From positions 1 to 64,000 of the forward strand of contig JBCFBK010000010.1 of assembly GCA_038562555.1 (NCBI GenBank): a DNA stretch of 64,000 nt, written 5' to 3'. The notes below the pieces were generated by a model that was not told the origin of the DNA, did not search any database, and was given only the letters and a program-made list of their open reading frames with translations. How positions within the stretch are numbered: position 1 is the stretch's first letter; each line of letters begins with the position of its first letter. The position numbers and the translations under genes are program-made. Shown piece after piece: positions 48,198 to 55,511 of this stretch. This DNA is from JBCFBK01 sp038562555. GTDB taxonomy: Bacteria; Bacteroidota; Bacteroidia; Bacteroidales; Prolixibacteraceae.

Positions 48198-49850
48198 TCA
48201 CTCAAGGAGTTCGCGGGCTGTTTTTCGCGCGGTGTCCGACGCTTTCTCCCCGCTCAACATTTGGGCGAGTTCGTCGATCCGCTCGTCATCGTTCAGTTCA
48301 CGAATGGATGTATAGGTTTGCCCGTCCAACTCATACTTGTACACTTTAAAATGATGCCGCCCTTTTCCGGCAATCTGCGGCAGGTGGGTAATGTTGATCA
48401 CCTGCATATGACCCGACATCTCTTTCAGGATGGAACCGGTTTTCACGGCCACCTCACCTGAAATACCGGTATCTATTTCATCAAAAACGATCGTCGGAAG
48501 CGCTTTACTGTCAGTGATCAAAGTCTTTAAAGCCAGCATAACCCGCGATATTTCACCTCCCGAAGCAATTTTCGAAATATCCTGAGCAATCGTATTTTTG
48601 TTCGAAGAAAATAAAAACCGGACCTCATCAATTCCCGTTGGCCCCGGCTGCGTGAACCCACCGAAATGAACCTGAAAAACGGCATTGACCATCCCCAACT
48701 TTTGCAGCACATCGACAACCGACGCTGAAATTTTCCCCGAGACCGCCTTTCTGCGACTGCTGATTACTTCTGCCTGTTCGCTTACTTGCTTTTCCAGATC
48801 ACGCAGGCGACCGGCAGCAAGTTCAATTTCTTCATCATAAGAACCGATCTGGCGGATTTTTTGGAAAAGTTCCTCTTTCAGCGCCAGTAATTCCTGAACC
48901 GTTCCAAGCCGGAATTTTTGCTGAAGCGAATAGAGCATATCCAGACGCGCAGCAACAAAGCTGATCCGTTCCGGGTTATGCTCGGCACGATCTGCCAGCG
49001 ATGCACTCTCTTGGGCCAGGTCTTTCAGTTCAATATAACAGGAGTCAAGACGTTCCCTGATCTGGCGGGCCTGCGTCGAAACACCTGCAAGTTTTGCAAG
49101 TTGTGCCAGTTGTTCTTTCAATTTCAGCGATATGCCGTATTCTTCATGTTCAATCTCTTCCGCTAACCTGCCAAACGTGGTTTTAATCTCCTCCGCATGC
49201 TCCAGCGTTGCCTGCTCCGCCTCCAGGTCCTCCTGTTCGTTTTCTTTCAGTTGTGCTTCATCCAGTTGTCTGAACTGAAACTCAAAATAATCCAGATCGG
49301 CCTTCGAACGGTCAGCCTCCGTCCGGAGTTCGGCCAGACGCGCATGCTGACTGAGCAGCTTTTCATATGTTTGGGCATATGTTTTTAAAAATTGTGCGTT
49401 TTCCGCAACCAAATCGACCAGCTTTAGCTGAAACCGACGGTTCCCGAGCTCCAGGCTCTGATGTTGCGAGTGAATGTCGATCAGGCGTAAAGCCAGGTCC
49501 TGCAATACCTTCAGATTAACCGGCGTGTCGTTAATAAAAGCGCGTGATTTCCCGGAAGGCGTGATTTCCCGTCGCAGAATTGACAGATCATCGTAATCGA
49601 GCTCAGCCTGGCGAAAAAAATCCTCCAGTTGATAACCGTTAATCCGAAAGTGAGCTTCAACAGTGCATTTCCGTTCCTTATTACCAAGAACACCCAGATC
49701 GGCCCGCTGTCCAAGAATTAGTCCAAGTGCTCCGAGTATAATCGATTTCCCGGCACCCGTTTCACCGGTAATAATATTAAAATCCGGATAAAAGCTGATC
49801 GATAACTGATCGATCAGGGCATAGTTGGAAATCAATAGCGAATGCAGCAC
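48198..49850 (-). CDS. recN: DNA repair protein RecN
   Basis: 550 residues, normal length. SMC-like ATPase in double-strand break repair. Walker A is TGETGAGKS (residues 28-36). Long coiled coils lie at about 155-370 (ADRSKADLDYFEFQFRQLDE onward), and the C-terminal ATPase half has SKIASGGEISRVMLALKTLI (ABC signature) and IVFDEIDTGISGEVA (Walker B). A TATTTTTG -7 box lies 27 bases upstream, so it can be expressed separately from the coaBC operon that precedes it. Confidence 0.96.
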   Translation of the reverse strand: MLHSLLISNYALIDQLSISFYPDFNIITGETGAGKSIILGALGLILGQRADLGVLGNKERKCTVEAHFRINGYQLEDFFRQAELDYDDLSILRREITPSGKSRAFINDTPVNLKVLQDLALRLIDIHSQHQSLELGNRRFQLKLVDLVAENAQFLKTYAQTYEKLLSQHARLAELRTEADRSKADLDYFEFQFRQLDEAQLKENEQEDLEAEQATLEHAEEIKTTFGRLAEEIEHEEYGISLKLKEQLAQLAKLAGVSTQARQIRERLDSCYIELKDLAQESASLADRAEHNPERISFVAARLDMLYSLQQKFRLGTVQELLALKEELFQKIRQIGSYDEEIELAAGRLRDLEKQVSEQAEVISSRRKAVSGKISASVVDVLQKLGMVNAVFQVHFGGFTQPGPTGIDEVRFLFSSNKNTIAQDISKIASGGEISRVMLALKTLITDSKALPTIVFDEIDTGISGEVAVKTGSILKEMSGHMQVINITHLPQIAGKGRHHFKVYKYELDGQTYTSIRELNDDERIDELAQMLSGEKASDTARKTARELLE

Positions 49851-49877
49851 AATTTAGCTTTTAGGTGTTGTACAAGG

Positions 49878-49885
49878 CAAAAATA
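49878..49885 (-). promoter_or_regulatory. recN -7 box
   Basis: Minus-strand TATTTTTG is an exact TAnnTTTG match, 27 bases before the recN ATG. No TTG at the expected -33 spacing. Confidence 0.45.
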
Positions 49886-49906
49886 AGAAAAAGTAGTGAG
49901 CCGGGA

Positions 49907-49951
49907 AGCTTTCAGCTTTTAGTTTAGAAAAGAAGCTAAAGGCTGAGAGCT
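49907..49951. repeat. Inverted repeat across the coaBC stop codon
   Basis: AGCTTTCAGCTTTTAG (49907-49922) and CTAAAGGCTGAGAGCT (49936-49951) pair along 16 positions, allowing two G-T pairs. The second arm contains the end of coaBC including its stop. The words match the GCTTTTA module of the mosaic repeats. No T-run follows, so it is not a plain terminator. Confidence 0.6.
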
Positions 49952-51135
49952 AACATCTCAACGATATCTTTAGCCGCTTCGCTTTTGAGTTTTAGTCCGT
50001 ATTCATGAACCTGACGGTCTTTGGTGATAATGCTGATCTTGTTGGTATCAACACCAAATCCGGCTCCCGGGTCCCGCAGCGAATTTAAAACAATAAAATC
50101 GAGGCTTTTCTTTTCCAGCTTTGCGGTGGCGTGAGCGATCTCATCACCGGTTTCAAGGGCAAACCCCACAAGTACCTGGCGGGCAGACTTCATGCTTCCC
50201 AACAGCGACGCGATATCGTCGTTGGCTACCAGGTCAATGGAAAACGGCTCTGTTTTACGCTTAACTTTCTGTGCAGCCGGATTCTTCGGTCTGTAATCGG
50301 CAACAGCGGCACACATCACCGCGCCATCGGCATCGGGGAAAACCCGCAGACAAGCCTCTTTCATTTCTTCGGCCGATTCCACATTCATTCTTAAAATGTT
50401 CGGATTGCTGGTTTTCAGCACAACTGGCCCGCTTACCAGGGTTACTTTCGCCCCCTGACCTGCCAATTCCTCCGCAATAGCGAAGCCCATTTTGCCGGAA
50501 GAATAATTTCCGATAAACCGAACGGGATCTATTTTTTCGTAGGTTGGCCCTGCTGTTACCAAAAAGTGCTTATTCAGCAGTTTTTTTTTTGTATCGAAGA
50601 AGCGGATCACTTCTTCAAGAATTGCTTCGGGTTCCTGCATCCGCCCTTTCCCGTGCAATCCGCTGGCCAGCTCACCCTCGCCCGGCTCCAGGATGATACT
50701 TCCAAACGACCGGAGCGTATCCAGATTTTTCTGGTTGGCCGGATGTCCAAACATATCCAGGTCCATCGCCGGTGCTAACATCACCGGACATTTGACTGAC
50801 AAATAGGTGGTGATCAACAGATTGTCACACACTGCGGCAGCCATTTTTGCCAGTGTAGCTGCGGTAGCCGGGGCAATCAGCATCAAATCGGCCCACTGGC
50901 CCATATCGACATGCGAATGCCAGGTGCCGTCGCTGGCGGCAAAAAACTCGGAAGCAACTGGTTTACCTGACAAGGCACTCATAGTTACCGGGGTGATAAA
51001 CTCCTTTGCAGCTGGAGTCATAACAACCTGTACTTCAGCGCCTTCTCTGACGAGCATGCGTAACAGGTAAGCAGCCTTGTAGGCCGCTATACTTCCGGTT
51101 ACACCGAGAACAATATGTTTTCCCTTAAGCTTCAC
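49936..51135 (-). CDS. coaBC: Bifunctional CoaBC (phosphopantothenoylcysteine synthetase/decarboxylase)
   Basis: 399 residues, normal length. Two consecutive steps of coenzyme A synthesis. The FMN-binding decarboxylase half (about 1-180) has VTGSIAAYKAAYLLRML, the catalytic His75 in HSHVDMGQW, and APAMDLDMFGH. Ser158 in ELASGLHGKGRM stands where E. coli Dfp has its catalytic Cys158. The ligase half (about 190-399) has VTAGPTYEKIDPVRFIGNYS and AAVADYRP with a K-x-K-R segment. It lies between rpoZ and recN on the minus strand. Confidence 0.95.
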   Translation of the reverse strand: MKLKGKHIVLGVTGSIAAYKAAYLLRMLVREGAEVQVVMTPAAKEFITPVTMSALSGKPVASEFFAASDGTWHSHVDMGQWADLMLIAPATAATLAKMAAAVCDNLLITTYLSVKCPVMLAPAMDLDMFGHPANQKNLDTLRSFGSIILEPGEGELASGLHGKGRMQEPEAILEEVIRFFDTKKKLLNKHFLVTAGPTYEKIDPVRFIGNYSSGKMGFAIAEELAGQGAKVTLVSGPVVLKTSNPNILRMNVESAEEMKEACLRVFPDADGAVMCAAVADYRPKNPAAQKVKRKTEPFSIDLVANDDIASLLGSMKSARQVLVGFALETGDEIAHATAKLEKKSLDFIVLNSLRDPGAGFGVDTNKISIITKDRQVHEYGLKLKSEAAKDIVEMLALSL

Positions 51136-51218
51136 TGTCGTATTAAATAAAATAAGTCATACCAGGCAAATGCAATCTTCCCGACATGACTTTCACTCAA
51201 TTTTTTTGTCCTGCACGA

Positions 51219-51557
51219 TTACACAGTACCCTTACGATTTTCCTTGGCGGGGTTACGGTGATAAATCTGACCCTGTTTAAATTCTTCGTAAGCAATCAGC
51301 GCCGGTTTTGGCAACCGTTCGTAATATTTGGAAATCTCGATCTGTTCGCGATTTTCAAAAACTTCTTCCAGGTTATCGGAATAGGAAGCAAATTCCTGCA
51401 GTTTTTGGTTCAGTTCTTCCTTCATCTCCGAAGAAATCTGATTTGAACGCTTTGCAAGGATCATGACAGTTTCATATACATTTCCGGTCTGTTCTTCCAT
51501 GTCGATCAAATCGCGGGGAACCGTTGTACCTTCAGCTTTAATCTTTTTAAAATCCAT
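51219..51557 (-). CDS. rpoZ: RNA polymerase omega subunit, Rpb6-like
   Basis: 112 residues. Small RNA polymerase subunit of the Bacteroidota type, annotated as Rpb6/omega. TGNVYETVMILAKRSNQIS is the conserved core, and YYERLPKPALIAYEEFKQGQ the C-terminal segment. It lies between bamD and coaBC with short gaps (20 and 83 bases), the usual Bacteroidota arrangement. The poorly conserved length and sequence make the family call, rather than the operon position, the less certain part. Confidence 0.85.
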   Translation of the reverse strand: MDFKKIKAEGTTVPRDLIDMEEQTGNVYETVMILAKRSNQISSEMKEELNQKLQEFASYSDNLEEVFENREQIEISKYYERLPKPALIAYEEFKQGQIYHRNPAKENRKGTV

Positions 51558-51577
51558 ATGTGTTAATTTACTTCTTC

Positions 51578-52396
51578 TTAATTTACATCTTCATCATCAT
51601 AATTCAGCAATTTAGCCGTTGACTGGTGAAATTTTTCTGCATCCTGACGGTATTTACTGTCGGGGAATTCGTCAACAAAACTAAAGTACTCGTCAAGTGC
51701 ATCGTTAAGCCTGAGTTCCTTTTTATCATCTACACTGTAAATTGCCAGGTTGTACTTGGCATCCAAAAGCATAAACATCAACTCTTCCCGGTACCTGGTA
51801 TCGGGAAAACTTTCCAGTGAGTTATCCAACGCGACCACCGCCGCTTTATAATTTTCCAGGTCATAATAAAGCTTTCCGGTCAGAAAGGCCTTATATACCA
51901 GTTTATCCCTCATTTCGACGATGAGCTTTTCAGCTTCCTGAGATCTTTCGGTCGACGGATACAGGTTGATATAAAGCTGAAGCGCGTCGATGGCCTTTTG
52001 TGTAACAGTTTGATCGAGCCTTGGTTTAGGTGATTCTTTATAAAAACAATAGCCGATCATATATTGGGACTCTTCCACGAATTCGCTTTTGGGGAATTCC
52101 TTGGCCAACGTATTGAACCAATGCCCGGCCATCAGGTAATCCCTCATAGCGAAGAAACCTTTTGCATAATAGTAATAAATATCGTCTGCCCTGCTGGTTC
52201 CCCGATAGATATTGACCAGTTCCGCAAGCAAAGTTGAAGAGCGGGAATACTCGCCTTCTTCATAGTATTCAATGGCCTTTTTATACTTGAACTCGTAATC
52301 CGTACTTTTAACAATCTTGTTAAAATCGCTGCAAGCCGTTGAAATCAAAAGAAGCAACAGGCCGATTGTCCCAAATTTTCTCATTCTCATAAGCAT
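51578..52396 (-). CDS. bamD: Outer membrane assembly lipoprotein BamD
   Basis: 272 residues. Lipoprotein signal with cysteine 22 after LLLLISTA. Five TPR-like pairs (about 30-260), such as YKKAIEYYEEGEYSRSSTLL, AGHWFNTLAKEFPKSEFVEE and ALDEYFSFVDEFPDSKYRQD, match BamD, which works with BamA to insert barrel proteins such as SusC. ATGs at 52396, 52390 and 52384 are all possible; a TATCTTTG -7 box ends five bases before the first, so the transcript may have little or no leader. First gene of the bamD-rpoZ-coaBC unit. Confidence 0.93.
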   Translation of the reverse strand: MLMRMRKFGTIGLLLLLISTACSDFNKIVKSTDYEFKYKKAIEYYEEGEYSRSSTLLAELVNIYRGTSRADDIYYYYAKGFFAMRDYLMAGHWFNTLAKEFPKSEFVEESQYMIGYCFYKESPKPRLDQTVTQKAIDALQLYINLYPSTERSQEAEKLIVEMRDKLVYKAFLTGKLYYDLENYKAAVVALDNSLESFPDTRYREELMFMLLDAKYNLAIYSVDDKKELRLNDALDEYFSFVDEFPDSKYRQDAEKFHQSTAKLLNYDDEDVN

Positions 52397-52401
52397 GGCT
52401 G

Positions 52402-52409
52402 CAAAGATA
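52402..52409 (-). promoter_or_regulatory. bamD -7 box, very close to the start
   Basis: Minus-strand TATCTTTG is an exact TAnnTTTG match ending five bases before the first bamD ATG. Confidence 0.45.
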
Positions 52410-52484
52410 CATTTTTATTAAAATCAAAAGGTAAAAATAACAAGAAAAGTCTGTTTACTCAATGGTTTAATATAATTTAACAAA

Positions 52485-52515
52485 TTTGCGGACTTCTCAA
52501 AAAGAATTACATTTG
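52485..52515 (+). promoter_or_regulatory. Promoter of the alpha-oxoamine synthase gene
   Basis: TTTG (52485-52488), exactly 19 bases, then TACATTTG (52508-52515): a full match to the Bacteroidota -33/-7 consensus. It lies inside the longest open frame, so the true start must be downstream, which favours GTG at 52543 over TTG at 52486. Confidence 0.75.
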
Positions 52516-52542
52516 CAGAGTTTAATTTTAAAACAAAAAGAA

Positions 52543-53793
52543 GTGGATATTTTTGAAAAGTTTCGTTCGAACAGAGGAAATATCGGCCAGTATATGAAGC
52601 AGGCGCATGGCTATTTCGCGTTCCCTAAACTTGAAGGAGAAATTGGCGCCCGCATGATCTTCAGGGGAAAAGAAGTTTTGAACTGGAGTTTAAATAACTA
52701 CATTGGTTTGGCCAATCATCCTGAGGTCCGCAAGGTGGATGCCCAGGCTTCAAAAGACTGGGGACTGGCCTATCCGATGGGGGCCCGTATGATGTCGGGA
52801 CAGACGGTCAAACATGAAGAACTGGAGCGTAAACTTGCTGCATTTGTAAAAAAGCCCGATGCTTTTCTGCTTAACTTCGGCTATCAGGGCATGGTTTCGA
52901 TCATTGATACCGTATGCGGCAGAAATGACGTTATTGTGTATGACAGTGAATCGCACGCCTGTATTCTTGACGGTCTCCGGCTCCACCTTGGAAAACGTTT
53001 CGTATATCCGCACAATAATATTCAGAGCCTTCACAAACAACTTGAGCGGGCCACAGCTCTTGCAGAAAAACAAGGGGGCGGTATCCTGGTAATCACAGAA
53101 GGCGTGTTCGGTATGTCGGGCGACCTGGGCAAACTGGATGAGATTGTTGCACTGAAAAAGGAATTCAGCTTCCGGCTTCTGGTTGATGATGCACACGGAT
53201 TTGGCACGATGGGTGCAACCGGGGCAGGAACTCCCGAGCATTTTGGTGTTGAAGACGGGGTTGACCTTCATTTCAGTACCTTTGCAAAGGCTATGGCCGG
53301 CATCGGTGCCTTCATTGCATGCGACAAAGATATCTGCAACCACCTGCGTTACAATATGCGTTCGCAAACCTTCGCCAAGTCATTACCCATGCCGATGGTA
53401 ATCGGTTCGCTGAAGAGACTGGAACTGCTGAAAACGGAAAAACATCTGCGCGAGCAGCTTTGGACCATTGTCCATGCCCTGCAAACCGGATTAAAAGAAG
53501 CCGGTTTTGATCTGGGCAGAACTAATTCGCCTGTGACTCCGGTATATATGAAGGGAGATGTCGCCGAAGCTACGAATGTGGTTTATGATCTGCGGGAAAA
53601 TTATAACCTCTTTTGCTCGGTGGTTGTTTATCCGGTCATTCCCAAGGGAGAGATCATTCTTCGGATCATTCCGACGGCAACCCATACGCTCGAAGACGTT
53701 GATTATACCATCTCTGCTTTCAAGGAAGTACACAAAAAGCTCATAGACGGAGAATATAAAGGAAAAGAAATCCCGCAAATGGGAACACTGTAA
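52543..53793 (+). CDS. Alpha-oxoamine synthase (serine palmitoyltransferase/CapA-like)
   Basis: 416 residues from the GTG at 52543 (read as MDIFEKFRSNRG), chosen because a consensus promoter covers the earlier TTG. A PLP fold-type I acyl-CoA transferase. LNFGYQGMVSIIDTVCGRND, VYDSESHACILDG, LLVDDAHGFGTMGATGAGTP (Asp and His that bind PLP) and TFAKAMAGIGAFIA (PLP lysine) are visible. Relatives are serine palmitoyltransferase, 2-amino-3-ketobutyrate ligase and CapA, which makes the sulfonolipid base from cysteate. Sphingolipid or sulfonolipid synthesis is likely; which amino acid it uses cannot be read here. It ends at a terminator shared with trxB. Confidence 0.85.
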   Translation: MDIFEKFRSNRGNIGQYMKQAHGYFAFPKLEGEIGARMIFRGKEVLNWSLNNYIGLANHPEVRKVDAQASKDWGLAYPMGARMMSGQTVKHEELERKLAAFVKKPDAFLLNFGYQGMVSIIDTVCGRNDVIVYDSESHACILDGLRLHLGKRFVYPHNNIQSLHKQLERATALAEKQGGGILVITEGVFGMSGDLGKLDEIVALKKEFSFRLLVDDAHGFGTMGATGAGTPEHFGVEDGVDLHFSTFAKAMAGIGAFIACDKDICNHLRYNMRSQTFAKSLPMPMVIGSLKRLELLKTEKHLREQLWTIVHALQTGLKEAGFDLGRTNSPVTPVYMKGDVAEATNVVYDLRENYNLFCSVVVYPVIPKGEIILRIIPTATHTLEDVDYTISAFKEVHKKLIDGEYKGKEIPQMGTL

Positions 53794-53824
53794 AAAAAAA
53801 CTCCGGAAATTCCGGAGTTTTTTT
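53794..53824. terminator. Bidirectional terminator
   Basis: A seven-base A-run plus CTCCGGA pairs with TCCGGAG plus a T-run around AAT. It serves the plus-strand oxoamine synthase gene and the convergent trxB, whose last base it touches. Confidence 0.92.
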
Positions 53825-54819
53825 TATCCGTGCTTTTCAGACAAATAGCGCTCCGCATCGATGGCCGCCATACAGCCCGAACCGGCTGCAGTTACAGCCT
53901 GACGGTAAACCGGGTCCTGCACATCGCCACAGGCAAAAACCCCGGGCACATTGGTTTTTGATGTACCCGGTATTGCTTTAATATAACCCACAGGATCAAG
54001 ATCAAGATATTCTGCGACAAAGTCAGAATTAGGCTTATGTCCAATCGCCAGGAAAAAACCATCGATTTTAATTTTTACTTCTTGCTCGTCCGATTCACCC
54101 TTATTTTTCACCAGCACCGCACCTTCGACCACCCCGTTTCCGAAAAGGCCCTTGGTTTGATGCTTCCATAGAATTTCAACATTTTTTACAGCTTTCACCC
54201 GGTCGGCCATCACTTTCGAGGCCCGCAACTCATCGCGTCTGACAACCAGGTATACTTTCCGTGCAAGCCCGGCCAGATATATAGCCTCTTCCGCAGCCGT
54301 ATCTCCTCCTCCCACAACCGCCACGTCTTTTCCCCGATAAAAGAAACCGTCACAGGTTGCACACGCCGATACCCCTCCCCCTGCGTATTTGGTTTCGTCT
54401 TCAATTCCCAGGTACTTGGCCGTTGCACCCGTTGCAATGATCACCGTCTCCGCTTCGATCAGCTTATTCCCATCAATCCAGACCTTATGAACCGGGCCTG
54501 AAAAATCAACTTTCGTCGCCAGACCAAAACGCACGTCAGTGCCAAAGCGCTGCGCCTGCTTTTTGAAATCTTCCATCATCACGGGGCCTGTAACTCCTTC
54601 CGGATAACCGGGATAATTCTCCACCTCAGTCGTTGTCGTAAGCTGTCCTCCCGGCTGAAGGCCTTCATACATCACGGGATCCAAATTAGCCCGGGCAGCA
54701 TAAATCGCGGCTGTATACCCGGCCGGCCCGGAACCAACGATCAGGCATTTCACACGTTCCGAATCACCCGACGGTTCAATATGATCGCTTTTCTCCTGAA
54801 TATTTAATGCTTTAAACAT
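53824..54819 (-). CDS. trxB: Thioredoxin-disulfide reductase
   Basis: 331 residues from the ATG at 54819 (MFKALNIQEKSDHIEPSGDS). The frame is open to 54999 but the promoter at 54878-54849 lies inside that extension. FAD-binding GSGPAGYTAAIYAARAN, the redox-active pair in SACATCDGFFY, NADPH-binding VVGGGDTAAEEAIYLA and the C-terminal GVFACGDVQDPVYRQAVTAA are all present. It keeps thioredoxin reduced, which in turn serves the Bcp peroxidase. Divergent from the tRNA-Pro gene. Confidence 0.97.
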   Translation of the reverse strand: MFKALNIQEKSDHIEPSGDSERVKCLIVGSGPAGYTAAIYAARANLDPVMYEGLQPGGQLTTTTEVENYPGYPEGVTGPVMMEDFKKQAQRFGTDVRFGLATKVDFSGPVHKVWIDGNKLIEAETVIIATGATAKYLGIEDETKYAGGGVSACATCDGFFYRGKDVAVVGGGDTAAEEAIYLAGLARKVYLVVRRDELRASKVMADRVKAVKNVEILWKHQTKGLFGNGVVEGAVLVKNKGESDEQEVKIKIDGFFLAIGHKPNSDFVAEYLDLDPVGYIKAIPGTSKTNVPGVFACGDVQDPVYRQAVTAAGSGCMAAIDAERYLSEKHG

Positions 54820-54848
54820 GACTATTGCTTTTAGTTTTTTTTCTGATG

Positions 54849-54878
54849 CAAAATTACATAACCTGCGCATATAAACAA
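54849..54878 (-). promoter_or_regulatory. trxB promoter
   Basis: On the minus strand TTG (54878-54876), 19 bases, then TAATTTTG (54856-54849), a full consensus match. It ends 29 bases before the ATG at 54819 and fixes that start. Confidence 0.75.
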
Positions 54879-54959
54879 CATCTACCCAATCAATAATAAT
54901 CACCATGTCATAGACAAAAACTATTATCAAATTTAGCCGATCAATTTTAATAAATCGTT

Positions 54960-54989
54960 TTGCAGTGTAAGAGCGAATGCTTACATTTG
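54960..54989 (+). promoter_or_regulatory. tRNA-Pro promoter
   Basis: TTG (54960-54962), 19 bases, TACATTTG (54982-54989), a full consensus match, 12 bases before the mature tRNA 5' end. It is divergent from the trxB promoter. Confidence 0.8.
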
Positions 54990-55001
54990 CACCACTCAAA
55001 T

Positions 55002-55075
55002 CGGGGTGTGGCGCAGTTGGCTAGCGCACTTGCATGGGGTGCAAGGGGTCGAAAGTTCGAGTCTTTTCACCCCGA
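55002..55075 (+). tRNA. tRNA-Pro (anticodon GGG)
   Basis: A full cloverleaf. The acceptor stem CGGGGTG/CACCCCG begins with C1-G72 as in proline tRNAs. D stem GCGC/GCGC; anticodon stem CTTGC/GCAAG with loop ATGGGGT giving anticodon GGG; five-base variable loop; T stem GAAAG/CTTTT with loop TTCGAGT. The discriminator is A and CCA is not encoded. It has its own promoter upstream and a hairpin terminator downstream. Confidence 0.97.
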
Positions 55076-55081
55076 CGAAAG

Positions 55082-55123
55082 AATACAAAAGAGGTTGTCG
55101 GAGAGGCAACCTCTTTGTATTTT
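55082..55123 (+). terminator. Terminator after tRNA-Pro
   Basis: AATACAAAAGAGGTTG pairs with CAACCTCTTTGTATT (one bulged A) around a 9-base loop, followed by TT. It ends the single tRNA transcript. Confidence 0.88.
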
Positions 55124-55511
55124 AACAGCTTTCGTTGGCACAATTCCGGTTGAACCAAAACTGCAATTCTATTTCATCCCGACATAAAAAAGCTCATCGA
55201 AAAAATTTTCTGATAAATCAACAATAATATCCAACATATATCGTTTATAAATTCACTCCACATTAAGAAGATGATTTATTGGTAATTGCGGGAAAGATAA
55301 TTCGAGAGAAAAGTGGATTTGATGGGTTTTCTTTATTATTTGATTGAGTTATTTAAGATAAAAGCATACTAATATCATAAACAAAATTGAAACGTTTCTT
55401 GTTACCTTACTTTATTTAAGATAATATTAAGCAAGAGCCGTACTCAGTTTTTTTTCGCCGTCGCAACGAAAATTAGGATCCTTTTATTTAACAGATTAAA
55501 AATAATAAGGA
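55124..55511. other. AT-rich gap before the RHS gene
   Basis: 388 bases, clearly richer in A and T than the flanking genes. No complete TAnnTTTG box, no convincing reading frame and no mosaic-repeat module is seen. An AAGGA lies just before the RHS ATG. The base composition change at this point fits the edge of an acquired segment, but no integrase, direct repeat or tRNA 3' duplication is visible in the window. Confidence 0.5.

Noticed and set aside
54820..54999. N-terminal extension of trxB by 60 residues
   Set aside because: The extension contains the trxB promoter and has no similarity to thioredoxin reductase; the ATG at 54819 gives the normal protein.
55076..55511. tRNA-Pro as an attachment site for a genomic island carrying the RHS gene
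   Set aside because: No integrase gene and no repeat of the tRNA 3' end are visible within the window; the tRNA also has its own intact terminator. It remains possible only if an integrase lies beyond 64000.
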